Assembly (NCBI GenBank): GCA_022385805.1
Contig: MU277717.1
Span: 186,001-250,000 of the forward strand
Source of the DNA: Pilatotrama ljubarskyi
Lineage: Eukaryota; Basidiomycota; Agaricomycetes; Polyporales; Polyporaceae
DNA length: 64,000 nt
Reading direction: 5' to 3'
Position numbers and translations under genes: made by a program. Shown in pieces: positions 35,114 through 48,392 of the stretch (its first letter is position 1; each line of letters begins with the position of its first letter). A model generated the notes under the pieces. The model was not told the origin of the DNA and ran no database searches. It worked only from the letters and a program-made list of their open reading frames with translations.

Positions 35114-38100
35114 TCACAGCTCGATTTTGATGCGATGGAAGAGCTCCGCGCTCTTACGCATCTCTTCAGCGGTGGTCGGAGGCGCTTCCTTGCCGTCCAG
35201 GCCGAAAGTCTGCACACCGATGTACTCGAACGGCGGGACGACGTCCGGGATGCAGTTCACGGGCGCGACGCCGTTGTCGTCGAACGTCCACGGTTCCCCA
35301 GGCTTCTTCGGCGCGGAGAGCAGGATGGAGTTCACTGACTCCATCGACACGTCCGAGTCGAAGTAGTTGAGCGGCGTGAGGAAGAAGCTGTCGGACGCGT
35401 CACGAGTTAGTGCCGAGACCTAGGCCCTCAAGCTAGCTAGCTGGAAAGGGAACGAACCTGGAGGCGGCGAGGTTCGTGCGCGTGTTGGGCGAGTCCTCCG
35501 CTTGGGGCAGGTGGTGCATCCCGACGTTGACCCACGCGACGAGGTCCTCCTGCGTGATGTTCTCGCCGTCGAAGAACTTGTGGAAGTCGATCACCGGATC
35601 GCCGGGCAAGTTCAGGTTCCACTGGCAGCTCGAGGTCGGCTCGGTCTCCTTGCGCTTCGATACGGCGAGGTTGTACCGCGCCCAGTTCGCATTGTTCAGC
35701 AGACGCTTCGAGCCGACGACGGTCTATGCAATACATCAGCGGCCGCTCGGGAACATCCTATCAGCACATTCGAACACCTACGTTGTGGATCGGCGAGTAC
35801 CCGGGCTGAATCGCGTAGCCACGCGGGATGCCCCAGCGGTTCTTCGCTTCCTGGTTCACGAGCGAGTAACCCCCTTGGAGGTTGGGCGGGAACTTGAGGA
35901 GCGCGTCGTCCTCGGTCTCGATGATCTTCTTCGAGATCTTCTGCTGGATGACCTCAGATCCCCAGTCGTCCTCGAACCAGGGCTGCGTGATCGTCTCCTG
36001 GGCGGTGCTGGTGAAGAGCAAGGAGTTCTCCGTGCCTGCAACGTCCAGATCGACCTGCGAGACTCGCGTTCAGCATAAAGTAAGCGACATTGTTGGTAGA
36101 CATGTGTACCTTGTAGTTGATCACATGGTCATGGAGGGAGCCCACTGATGGTGGTGACGGTGTCAACAATAGCCAGAGCGCATCCGCAGGAAGATGCTTA
36201 CTGGTCGTGTCGCGGATAGCGGTCCCGTAGCCTTCTTGAGCGGGCTCCCAGTAGCCACCTTGCAAGTAGCCGGAAGCGGAGAGGCGGACCTCAATCGTAC
36301 CGTCGATCTGGAAGATGTAATCAAAGACTGGACCAGCCGGTGTCAGTCAGCTTCGTCAACCCTATCATCTACAGCGAGAGGAACTCACGATAGTCGTAGC
36401 TAGTAAGGTGCACCGCGCACTGTCAGTCTCTGTTCGTCGACAGTTTCATGTGGGCTGCACTCACTTTCCGACCGTCGAGACGCTGCGGATGACAAGCTGG
36501 TACCCGCGCGTCGCGCCGAACTCGCCCTCGGAGTATCCGGTGTGGCGAGTGATAGGGCGCCCAGTGTCCTGCTCGAAGATGCAGATGGCGCGCTCGCGCC
36601 TGATACTGCCCTCGAAGTTGTGAGTCGTCGCGGGGAGGTAGACCGCTTCATGCGGGCAGTCGTAGCCGGGGATCATGTCGCGCACCGCTGAGCCCTGCAT
36701 TCCGGACGTTGAGAAACTCGGAACGATATGTCGTGGTTGAGAAGGGCCTTACCATGCCGAAGAAGCGGTCGAGCCAGGCCGTCGTGGTCTGCATGGGGTC
36801 GTTACCGGCTGAAAGGCACTCAGCATGGCGGATAATCAGACCCAGGTGGGTACCTACCATACTGCGCAATCGCTTCCTGGGGTGCGAGCTGCGAGGCTAG
36901 AGTCAATACACGACGTCGATCGTGACCGGCTCGCACTCAGCTCACCTCATAGATGATCCGCTCGCCCTTCAAGCGTAGGTCCCACAAGCTGAGACCCATG
37001 TCCCTGTCGAAGCCGAGATACATCCCCCAGCCCATCCAGCTGACATACTGCGTTGCGCGATCGACGCGGAAGCGGAGTCCGCCGAACGACACCGAGCGCG
37101 GGCCAGGCAGGTGGTCCAAGTCGCGCACGGAAGAGCTCGCAGGCCGCTTGCGTGTGCTCCATCCGCCCTGCGCGGGGTCCTGGTCCGGACGCTCCGGGAG
37201 GCGCTTCAGTGTGCCGTCGTGGTATGCGGCGAGGAACGCCTCGGTACTGTTGAACACCTGGTGGTTGTACACGATCTGGAGAGATGATTGAGACATATGT
37301 ACGGATTTCGTTCAGCGGACACTCACCTTGAGCAGCTTCCACTGGTCAGGGTCCGTGCCGGTGAAGTCGACGTACTGGAAGAAGTTGACCGGGTGTAGCC
37401 AGGGACCGGGGGTGTTGCGCCGCCAGGAGACCCATGCGCGGCGGAAGGAACCGTCAAAGCTGAACGGCGCCATGGTGGCAGCGACAAGTGTGTCGTTCGG
37501 AAGGCCCCGCGCGGAGCCTCCAAAGAGATCCTACCATGAGAAGGCTCAGTGAGTGTGCTGCGTTTCTCTCACCATGAGTAAAGCGTACCTCGGTAACGTC
37601 GGCCAGAGGAGGCATGATCTTCACGAGCAGAGGCGTGAGCTCTCCTAGGGTGGTGAAGCCCCTCGCATTGTACGGGATGCGGTCGCGGTGGTAGATCTCT
37701 GTGAGCTCGCGCATCGTCGTCTTCCCGCTGACCGGGAGCGGGCCGACGAGGTAGTCCATGACATACGGATCGCTCGCGGCACCATGGTGAATCGTGACGC
37801 GGGCGAACTTCTCCGGCGGGCTGACGGTGTCCGGGTTGTCGAGGTGCGCGACTGCGTCTTTCTTCGCGGGGCGGAACGCGTCGATGTGGTAGATGAAGTT
37901 GTCCGAGATATGCGCCTTGTCGCCACGCGTGAGATTGAGGTTGCGTTCGGGTGCCAGGACCCACTTCCCGATCGAGACGGTCTCGTCGATCGTGAGCGAC
38001 GCGAACGGGTTCACCTTGGCGGGAGGTGTGGCACGTGGGGGTAGGCCCGAGGGACACTTGGCCAGATGGTCGTCAGTGCCACTTTGGAGATACTCTGCCG

Positions 38101-38293
38101 CGTATCTGGCGTTGCTGCGAGGAGTGAGGGCATAAAAGGCGGAGACGCCAATCAGTCCAAGGAGCGCGACGAGGCTGAATACCAGACGCCGAGAGCGGAG
38201 CGGACGAGAAGGACGAGGAGCGAGTTCGGTGATGCCTTCGAGCTCAGGGTCGCCCTTGAGCAGCGGCTCCGAGTCGTAGCCGGCAGGAGCCAT
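35114..38293 (-). CDS. Membrane-anchored copper amine oxidase
   Basis: 846 residues, twelve exons: 38293-37589, 37530-37327, 37275-36946, 36888-36858, 36808-36753, 36694-36465, 36399-36389, 36327-36202, 36144-36110, 36054-35782, 35723-35458 and 35387-35114. It oxidises primary amines to aldehydes, releasing H2O2 and ammonia. The topaquinone site is NYDY, with Tyr520 as the residue converted to the cofactor; the likely catalytic base is Asp437 (WLDRFFGM). Copper ligands are His569 and His571 (LHDHV) and a histidine of VGMHHLPQAED (737/738). A cytoplasmic N-terminus with one transmembrane helix (LVFSLVALLGLIGVSAFYAL, about residues 37-56) makes it a type II membrane protein with an extracellular or luminal enzyme domain. 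The cofactor tyrosine is on an 11-nt exon. A 13-nt C tract (sense strand) lies 23-35 nt before the ATG. Confidence 0.94.
38086..38102 (+). repeat. 17-bp shared word, copy C (inside amine oxidase exon 1)
   Basis: Identical to copies at 15629 and 32639. Here the reverse strand is coding and reads RYAAEYL just after the transmembrane helix. Confidence 0.65.
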
Positions 38294-39059
38294 GACTCTC
38301 GACTTTGACTGTGGAGGGGGGGGGGGGGACCAGGAAGCGTGTTCCCTGTCCTGGGTGGTGAGAATCTGCGGCCGATCTGCGTCTTTATAACCCCCGAACG
38401 ACTCGAGATATGAGGGGCCTCTCGACCAACGGCCGCGCAGCCGTGCATGCGGCAAGCGTCGTGAGTCTCGCCGTCGGCGTGAACCTGCGGATGTCGCAAG
38501 CCCAACGCAAGCCCCCAGATTGTCTGGCGCTTAGATACGCTGGACGCGGTCATGAGAGCGCGTCCTCCAAGACGCGTCCGTGTACGCGCGCCTCCCCCGA
38601 CGCGCCTCCGAACCATGCGCAACATGAAGCCAATCGCACGAACGCTCGCATGTCGAGCGGATACTCAAGAGTATAGTAGGTCAACATACGCTTGCCATTC
38701 CCCGTACATTCTTCACTTCATGCGGTTCAGTCAGATAACATGACCTCAGCTTGGGAATGGTGAGTTGATAAGCCTTCCGCCCACGGCACGGCCGGTGCGG
38801 CGGGGCGCTTCGGACTCAGACAGCCACAATCGCAAAAGTCGGGCTTGGAGGGCGTGAAGGACGACCTAGACCTTGCAAACACGAATGAATTGTTACACTC
38901 TGCGATACACTGCTGTTGCTGCTGCTTCACGTTCCGTTCCTGTGCCTCTCTGGCTCCAAAAAGGCATCGATCGCCGCCGTCGATCCCCCGCCAATTTGCT
39001 GCACTCGATCCCAGTAACCTAGTGGTGATAACTCACCACAGCGCGCGGGCCGGGCAGAA
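38294..39059. other. Intergenic region, amine oxidase promoter
   Basis: 766 bases holding the amine oxidase promoter on the left and the 3' flank of glucose-6-phosphate isomerase on the right. No gene recognised. Confidence 0.5.
38384..38389 (-). promoter_or_regulatory. TATA box of the amine oxidase gene
   Basis: TATAAA on the minus strand, 91 bp upstream of the start at 38293. Between it and the ATG is a homopolymer of 13 G on plus (38316-38328). Confidence 0.55.
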
Positions 39060-41228
<2,169 letters not shown>

Positions 41229-41302
41229 GATGGTATGTTACAAGATGTGTAGAAGTAGAAGGGCAGGGAGATGGTGACCGTGTCGTCGAAAGAGCGTTGG
41301 GG

Positions 41303-41308
41303 TTTATA
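41303..41308 (-). promoter_or_regulatory. TATA box of glucose-6-phosphate isomerase
   Basis: TATAAA on minus, 75 bp upstream of the start codon at 41228. Confidence 0.5.
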
Positions 41309-42075
41309 ATGTTGGCGTCACCGTGGATGCTATCGCGATCGTGCGAACCGATACTCCGGATCTCCAGTGCCCACCGTCTCCGGCTTCTCCCCGTTCCTCA
41401 GCAAACCTCTCCTCATCGTCCGTTGCGAACGTGTCTTCTCATGCAGTGGTACGGCGGCAGGAACCATTCTCAGAGAAAGAGCACGGCTTGACCGCGTTTG
41501 GGGCGTTTTTCCGAGCTTGGTGGGAGTTACTAAGTAGTAGGACCGCCACCTCGGGCTCGCCCGCGGCTACATCGCCGGCCCGGATCTCCAGTAGAATGCA
41601 CCGTCAGAGGCAGCTTGTAAGTATGTGATTAGTCGAGCTGGTGGCAGCCGTTCTCAGTGAGACACAGCAGACAAGTAAGTAGCGAAGGCGAACGCGATCG
41701 TTACTAACTGTTTATGGAGGGTAGGATGATACACGAGGAGTGTGCACATTGCACAAAGTATACAAGCTGAATGCAAGCGTGCAAACACTGTCAGGATAGC
41801 GAGTGATTCTTCTCCGCATTTGGCATGCAAGCCACGTTCATAGATTCGCACCTAACGTCCAACCAAGCATGAAAAGGCTGGTAGATCCAGGAACGATCGC
41901 AGTCTTGCGCAAAGAATGGCCGATTCTGTTATGAGTTGACTGTTACATCAAAGATCCCGGCTGTACTAGCGTTTGCTAGCCCTGGAGGTTTCTGCGCAAA
42001 CGGTGTCAATGGTGGTCTGCATAGGTAGTCTGTGCAGTGGGACGCGTCCCTGCTGTGGTTCAAATCGACCTCGAG

Positions 42076-42109
42076 ACGAACGTGAGATACAGTGCCATCT
42101 CACGTTCGT
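42076..42109. repeat. Perfect 13-bp inverted repeat (hairpin)
   Basis: Arms ACGAACGTGAGAT (42076-42088) and its exact reverse complement (42097-42109) are separated by an 8-base loop ACAGTGCC. No T-run follows, so it does not look like a terminator, and no coding frame explains it. Confidence 0.75.
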
Positions 42110-43620
42110 GCGTCCAATACTTACCGTAGGCGGCATCGGGTTGACTGAAGGCGGGTACAGAGGATTTGGGCGAGTTCTAGGAACCTTGTTATGTTCTGTG
42201 CCGAAGTGTACGAAGCCTCCTCGTCGCCGGAGTCGCCTCCAGACGGCGAAGGGAATATGTTCCCGACTGCTTCGGGGAGAATAGAGGACTGGGGGAACGA
42301 AGTGGCCTGTGGATTCCGTAGCATGTCGTGCTTGAGTAGAAAGGACTGGAAGACCTGCAGTGCAGCTGTGGAATGGGATGAAGCAGGACGACCTCCGGCG
42401 AGCCTCAGGGGCCTCCAACTGCAGCGGCATCGTCGCAGTACTTTTCATCCGTTTTGTGATTCGCCTCCGGCTCTGCCTTGGCACTGCGGGGAAGCTCATC
42501 GCCAAGCGCGACCATAGGATACACTCGATTGCGAGGGTGGATGAAGTCTTCGGAGCTGTTTCTAAGGGTGTCCCTCTTTCACGGGGAAGTCAATGAGTAT
42601 ATTGGCCAGCAGGTCGTTCTCGAAGGACATGGACTGCCACTACGCTGCCATCAAGCGTTCGAACATCGAGGGCTAGAGGATGTTCTCGACATTTGAGTTC
42701 GACGCTAAGTATCACGGGCTCACTGCTAGTACGATTGGATCCATACGCACGTCGGCCTACTGGCGTAGCGAGAACATCGCGAAGATGTCATTTTTGCTGA
42801 GCAGGTAGACGTCCAGAGGAGGTTTAGCGCGCCCAAGCTGGTTCATTCGAACCGGACAGAACTTGGAAGTAACATCGAAGCCGCCCAGAACGGCGCGTAC
42901 GTCCGCCGAGTGACGGCAGCGCATGCGAAGCTGGAGGTCAGGAGTCGAGGAGGACGAGGGAGGAACCGGAATAAGCGAGGAGAGCGGGAGGCTCGAGCAC
43001 GCCTGGACCGCCGGCACAGAGCACGACGCGACACATACAGGGCGCGTACAGACGCCCGTGCCAAATCGGGAATTGTGAGATCTGGCTCTTGTAGAGACGC
43101 GCATCTTGGCCACCTCCTCGAGTCCTCCGCTATAAGTACCCTCGTCCCCGCCGTCCCTGTCTACTCCGACTTTCTCTCCCCTCGTCGTTCCCTTCTGCTG
43201 CCGTCTACTTCTCCCCGACTTTTTGACCAGGCTGCGGAGCACCGTCATCACTCATCGCTTACCCAATACAGCCTGGATTGCCGAAGGCGGGGTAGAAGGT
43301 CACACGAACACTATCCACCTGAGCACTAAATAGCACTGTCTTCCCCGGACTCGTACAGCGTCCGACAAAGCTCCAAACACCTCATCCTACCCGCGCATCT
43401 GACCGCGACCACCCTCGACGCTCGACACGCAGGCCTCAGCAGAACGCACCCCTTCGCGCTAGCGGAACATCCCTCGACCTTTCTCGCTGATCGGGCGCAC
43501 ACAAACTACGCGAGCCCTCCCACGTTCTCGTCTTAATACTCCGCCATATATACCTCCACATCTCGTCCGCCCGCCCGCCCCTGCCAGTGCTTCTCTCGCC
43601 CCACCCTCATTTCTTGCGCT

Positions 43621-44507
43621 ATGGCTGACCAGCAACCGTCATCATCCTCCTCCGCACCGCATCTCAACCCCGAGACCCAGCCCCAGCCATCCTCGCAGCT
43701 GCCGCGCCCCGCATCAATCGAGAACGAACTCCAATCGCGGATCGATGCGTTCTCACCCCTTTGCCCCTCTGCACGCACGTCATATACCCGTGTAGACTTC
43801 ACCGTCGGAACAGGAGCGAATACCCCTAGGAGAGACTTCACAGGAGACGTGGACGGCGCAGACGGGGAGGATCGGGATGACGAACGCGACCCCGCAGGGG
43901 CGCAGCTCGCGGAGGAGGCTATCCCTCAAACTCCCCAGGTCTCGCTGACGTTCCTGCTGGTCTCAGGCCGTCGCCGGACGATGTCCTTCGAGCCGGAGAC
44001 GACCGTCGGGAGAGTGAAGGAGCTCGTCTGGAATACTTGGCCCAACGGTGAGCACCCTGGCCCAACTCTGGGAGCGCTCGGGGCTTCTATGGCTCGCCGT
44101 AGAAGCTCCATCGAAATCCCAGGGCGCATGATGGATGGGGCGTATTCCTGACCGTGTCTTCGCGCAGATTGGCAGGACGAGCGGCCGCCGGCGCCTTCGT
44201 ACCTCAGGATTCTGTACCTCGGAAAGATCCTCCAGGACGAGGACTCGCTTGACAGTGCGTCCCTTCCTCTACTACCATCCATCCTTTATACTGACACATT
44301 TGTCGGTTAGAACTGTCATTCCCCACACAGCTACCGTCCCCGGCGCCCTCTGCGACGATCGTGCACCTGTCTATCCGACCGTACGCTCCTCCGCCCGAGG
44401 ACATGCCCAAGAAGAAGAGGCGGAATACCGGCGGACAAGCCGGGACCGTCGCAGAGGGCGCAGAGGAGGAAAGTGCGGGCTGCTGCAGCTCATGCGTTAT
44501 TTGCTGA
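43621..44507 (+). CDS. Prenylated membrane-anchored ubiquitin-fold protein (UBL3/MUB-like)
   Basis: 236 residues, three exons: 43621-44047, 44168-44254 and 44311-44507. A disordered Ser/Pro-rich and acidic N-terminus of about 100 residues precedes a ubiquitin-like domain (VSLTFLLVSGRRRTMSFEP, TTVGRVKELVWNTWP, LRILYLGKILQDEDSL, ATIVHLSIRP), residues of about 108-205. The C-terminus ends in CCSCVIC: a CAAX box (CVIC) for prenylation with extra cysteines for palmitoylation, as in animal UBL3 and plant MUB proteins. A basic patch (PKKKRR) precedes it. UBL3/MUB proteins sit at the plasma membrane; they recruit ubiquitin-conjugating enzymes in plants and route proteins to vesicles in animals. The long N-terminal extension is not in the short animal and plant forms. 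Its role here is inferred. Confidence 0.88.
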
Positions 44508-45735
44508 GCGTCTGCGCGGAGCAAATTCATGGTAAGTTCGAGCGCCTCGACTGCTAAACGCCAGGGTTGTCAAACCTGACTGAATTGACACGGCAGCTGT
44601 GCGCGGCGACAGCCCATGTCCGCCCGCCGGTGCTCATATCTGCGTCGCCTGCCTTCGGGGCTTCCGCAAAATTTGCGCCCGACCTGTTCCGACGCCCTCT
44701 GGACCCCCACCGTGCTCGTTATGAGCACTTCGCTGCCGATCCTGCCTCTTCCACCTACCCGTGATTTCCTTTCTTACGGCAACCTTTAACTTACGATATA
44801 CCCATCGGGCCATATGATCGACGGTGTACACCCCGCCTAGGCCTTTAATGCTCGGACTCCAGGAATGGACCTCCATCTACCACTTCGAACTGCTGCCTGT
44901 GCTAGCTCCCCGCCATCTACCTCTACCTCCCTGCTCATGATCTCTTATGACCCGTAACGTCCTACGACTCCCGATCACCCATTGCCAAGCCCTCGCAAGG
45001 AATGCCGCGCGCCTAAGCGCACCAGCGTCAACTCCCGCGAAGCTTGACCGTGCTACTCGCCATTCGTCCTCACCCGTGCCGCGTCTGCATCGCTCCATCC
45101 GTCGCGGGAGTGCTCGAGCTCTGACCCGTTTCACCCCTCCCGAGAATCTCTTACCATTCCCTCAACTCATCTCGACGTCTCGCCTCGCCCCTGTTCTTTC
45201 CTTGTCGACGCTCGGCACACCCCTATGCTCCCCTTCTCCGCAGTGCGCGGAGGGGGAACACCGCCTGCCTCGGAAGTCGTTCACCGTACGCTCTGTTCAT
45301 CTGTATAGTAGCTAGCCTCACGCAACGCACCGTTCTCTTGACTGCTGTCTGCCTGGGATTTCGGTGAGGTGGCCCTGCATACGCACGGGCGGGAATTAAT
45401 GTCGATAGAGTGCTGGGGTCGTGAAGCCTGAGATTTGAGAGGTCAAGGCCGTACGAAGGCCTTAGGATCCGCGTGTGATATTGACTTGGGTGTATGCTGT
45501 GGATACTGCTACTGATAGTGACAGTGTGCGGACGCTGTTAACGCTCTTTGATGCTCTCGACGCGCTGTTGTACCGCGTAGGGACCCCGTCGGAGGTTTGA
45601 GGTTGATATTCATGCTTGACAGCTTGAACCTCGGGAGTGACCGTGCTGGTCAGCTAGCTGGTTCCAGCGGGTCCCTTGCCGGGTCCTCATCGCCAGTGTA
45701 CGTAGCAGGCTTGCTCTGACAAGCGATGCCTTTAC
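44508..45735. other. Intergenic region, 1.2 kb
   Basis: 3' flank of the ubiquitin-like gene, then C/T-rich DNA up to the tRNA-Gln at 45736. Short open frames (44567-44764, 44947-45315) show nothing recognisable. Confidence 0.5.
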
Positions 45736-45814
45736 GGCGCTATAGTGTAGTGGTTATCACTTGGGATTCTGATAACACATTCCCAAAACCCAGGTTCGAG
45801 CCCTGGTAGCGCCT
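45736..45814 (+). tRNA. tRNA-Gln (anticodon CUG), with 7-nt intron
   Basis: The mature part is identical to the gene at 26418: acceptor GGCGCTA/TAGCGCC, anticodon CTG, T arm CCAGG-TTCGAGC-CCTGG, discriminator T. The intron after position 37 differs completely (TAACACA, 7 nt against 9 nt). A T5 run about 20 bp downstream (GTGTTTTTCC) fits Pol III termination. Confidence 0.93.
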
Positions 45815-46117
45815 TCATCTGGGTCAGATACGTGTTTTTCCTGGACGATCCCAAGCCTTTTGCTGCAATACAGCCTGGTACTTTACTGTACATCACACTT
45901 CGTTCCATCGACAAACCCAACACTGGCAGTGGAAATTCGGACGAGCCCCAATCACTTTCATTCCCCCTCATGCTGAAGTCTCCATAGCCCTTGGCAGGAG
46001 CTCGGGCCGGAAGGCACTACATAATGGTCCCAAGTGTTGCAGTTGCATTATGTATAAACTGCACCACAAGCCGCCCAAGGATTCCATGCGTGTCAAACGA
46101 CGTACATTAACCTACAG
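45815..46117. other. Intergenic region, 303 bp
   Basis: Between the tRNA terminator and the stop codon of the leftward membrane-protein gene. Nothing recognised. Confidence 0.5.
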
Positions 46118-47347
46118 CTAACCTCCGGAAATCGGGAGTCCCCCCACAAACCCCTGTACGGCGTGCTCCGTCACAACAACATCCTTTGCCGCCCCCAGAT
46201 CCTGAAGCCCCTTCTCGTAGTCAGCATGCGGCATGCCTGATCTCGTGGCGTAGTCTGTCTGGCCCCCGTAGCTCATTGTTGTGGTAAAGAGCGTACAGGA
46301 CTGATCCCGGGTCCATGCTCTTCGTGAGAGGATGCGGAGGATGATCAGAAGGGGCGAGATGCACTGACACTCACTGTCAGTGTACGGTGTCTTTGACGGG
46401 CACACAAATCACGTGAAGAAAGAAGACGCACAGTGAACATGGCGTAGAACGAGAACGCGTTGGCAATGTCGCTTCCCACAGCATAGGTGACGAGGTAGAC
46501 GGCGCTGAAGATCGTAAACGGGAGAGCAGACTCGACCATGATGGCCACCGCCCCGATGTAGACGCGGAACTCGTCGTTCGAGTAACCCAGGCGCCGCCCC
46601 ACTGCGACGATGCGCCCGACGATGAGCGAGGTGACGAGGACGTTGAATGCGAAGGTGAATGCGGTGTATGCGTTCACGAAGATCGTTGAGACGCCGGCGA
46701 AGTAGTTGCCGTCCGGGCGTCCAGTTTCGTAAAGGAGGCCTATGCCAGATACTGTGGGTTTCGAGAACATGAGGTTCTGTAAGAAGGGCGGTAGGTAGGA
46801 GACTCGTTCACCTAAAGAGGCGCACCATAGGATACCAGGCAGTATCACGATGCGCCGGCTATTCCAGATGACGAAGCACCTGTATGCCTGATGCCAAACA
46901 GTCACTTTACGACATTGGGTAGGTTCACGATACACTCACAAGAAGTGCATCGTTCATCAGATTGCACAAGACGGAGGCGGCTATCCCCCAGACCTGGTAC
47001 CAAACGGAGCCGAAATCGGCCCAGTACGCATCAGCGCCGCCTGGGTAATCCGCGTGGACTATCCACATCATCTGGCCGAAGTACGCTTGCGTAGTCCAGA
47101 AGACTGTATTCAGCAGGACAAGAGCAGTGCTGAACGCCGCGAGGAACTTGTCCATAGACGTTCGCTTTCCGTTTCCGTAGATGTGGCGGAGTATCCCGAA
47201 GTATAAGACGAGCTCGACGCCTGGGTACGGAACCTGAGTGAGATTGATAGATCTTTGACAGAAGAAGTGAATTCGGGACTGACCGTACAGGACGGCGTTG
47301 ACGAGGTTGACTACATAGTATGAGTTCTGGAAGAGAGCTCCCGCCAT
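46118..47347 (-). CDS. Basidiomycete orphan seven-transmembrane-like protein, tandem copy A
   Basis: 328 residues, five exons: 47347-47284, 47220-46940, 46887-46812, 46751-46432 and 46363-46118. It has about seven hydrophobic segments (NSYYVVNLVNAVLYG, GVELVLYFGILRHIYG, FLAAFSTALVLLNTVFWTTQ, VWYQVWGIAASVLCNLMNDA, CFVIWNSRRIVILPGIL, AFTFAFNVLVTSLIVGRIV, VESALPFTIFSAVYLVTYAV), a conserved loop YETGRPDGNYFAG, and a hydrophilic C-tail of about 70 residues. Such proteins are widespread in Agaricomycetes and look like orphan membrane receptors; no ligand, G-protein link or named domain is known to me. Its first four exons have exactly the lengths of those of the neighbour at 48393-49656 (64, 281, 76 and 320 nt), so the two are tandem duplicates. 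Confidence 0.85.
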
Positions 47348-48392
47348 GAAGGAGCTAGAATGCAACGGCAGCTAGGTACTTCACTGGATTCCACGGACCC
47401 CAGAGTCCGGGTTATATAGAACTGGTCGCATTGCGATTGGTTACCTCTTGAACTTCGCGCTGGAACCTTCCATTCCTGTCTTGACACGCCGCCATTAGCT
47501 TTACCACCGATAGTGCGCGCCGGGGACATAAGGCGGTATGCGGTGGAAACTGCGAAAACACATACCTGTGCCGATACCCAGTATGTCGACCCGGAATCAG
47601 CGACTTGCGGTGTACACATGTCAGATGCGTGTGAGCCGTCCGGGGAGTTGGCACGCAAACCCCGGATGTGCCACACGACACGCTCCCCGGCGCGGTGTCT
47701 TCTGAATGGCGCTGATGCGACTTTGTCTGGCTTCAGCGCAGCCGCTGCACTGCACCCGTGGCGCACATGAACTGTGCCTCCCTCTAAGTTGTCAATCGTA
47801 GCGCCTGTTCAGCAGGATTATAATCCGTGATTGTACATGCACCACGTAGCGGACTGACCTCATCAGCAGATGTATCGGGGGAAGGCATCCTGCGAGTGGC
47901 GCTTCAGAGAGCGCTTGGAAGGAGTACGTTCATGAATATGCAGAAACACACAGCCAAACGATCCCCTCGAAGTATTGACGACGGATGGATACGATACGCG
48001 CCGGGAAGCCGTCAGACAGAGGAAACGGCGACATTGAGAACATCACAGGAGTAGTCGAGGAAGTAGCGCTCGGAAGTTGGAGCGTTTCCCTCTGAGCTCG
48101 CACCGTGGTAGGCTACCTTCTCGTATAGTCACGCCGACGTCCGCAGGGTTAAGAAAACGGATGGTGGTTGGTAATGACGATGCCCGATTCCTTCCATCAT
48201 GTCGGCTACGACAAGACATGGAAGCCTGCCACATGCGGTCACTAAACGTACTCGACACTGGCGCAGGCCTTATACACATGTCGACGGATAACTGCTGGAT
48301 TGAGTGACTCGACGCTCGATAGTTCCTGTTACCCAGGAAGGACATGTGAGCACGTACTCATACAAACACTTCCGTGAACGATGTACTCACAG
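47348..48392. other. Intergenic region between the tandem membrane-protein genes
   Basis: 1045 bases. The left end is the promoter of copy A; the remainder has no recognisable gene. No leftover exon of a third copy was seen. Confidence 0.5.
47412..47418 (-). promoter_or_regulatory. TATA box of membrane-protein copy A
   Basis: TATATAA on minus, 65 bp upstream of the start codon. Confidence 0.5.

Larger units (their letters stand above)
41229..43620. other. Divergent intergenic region, 2.4 kb
   Basis: Holds the isomerase promoter (left) and the long C/T-rich promoter and leader of the ubiquitin-like gene (right, about 43130-43620, with CTATAAGTA near 43131). The central part has open frames at 41966-42505 (minus) and 42191-42696 (plus) without family resemblance, and a perfect hairpin at 42076-42109. 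Confidence 0.5.
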
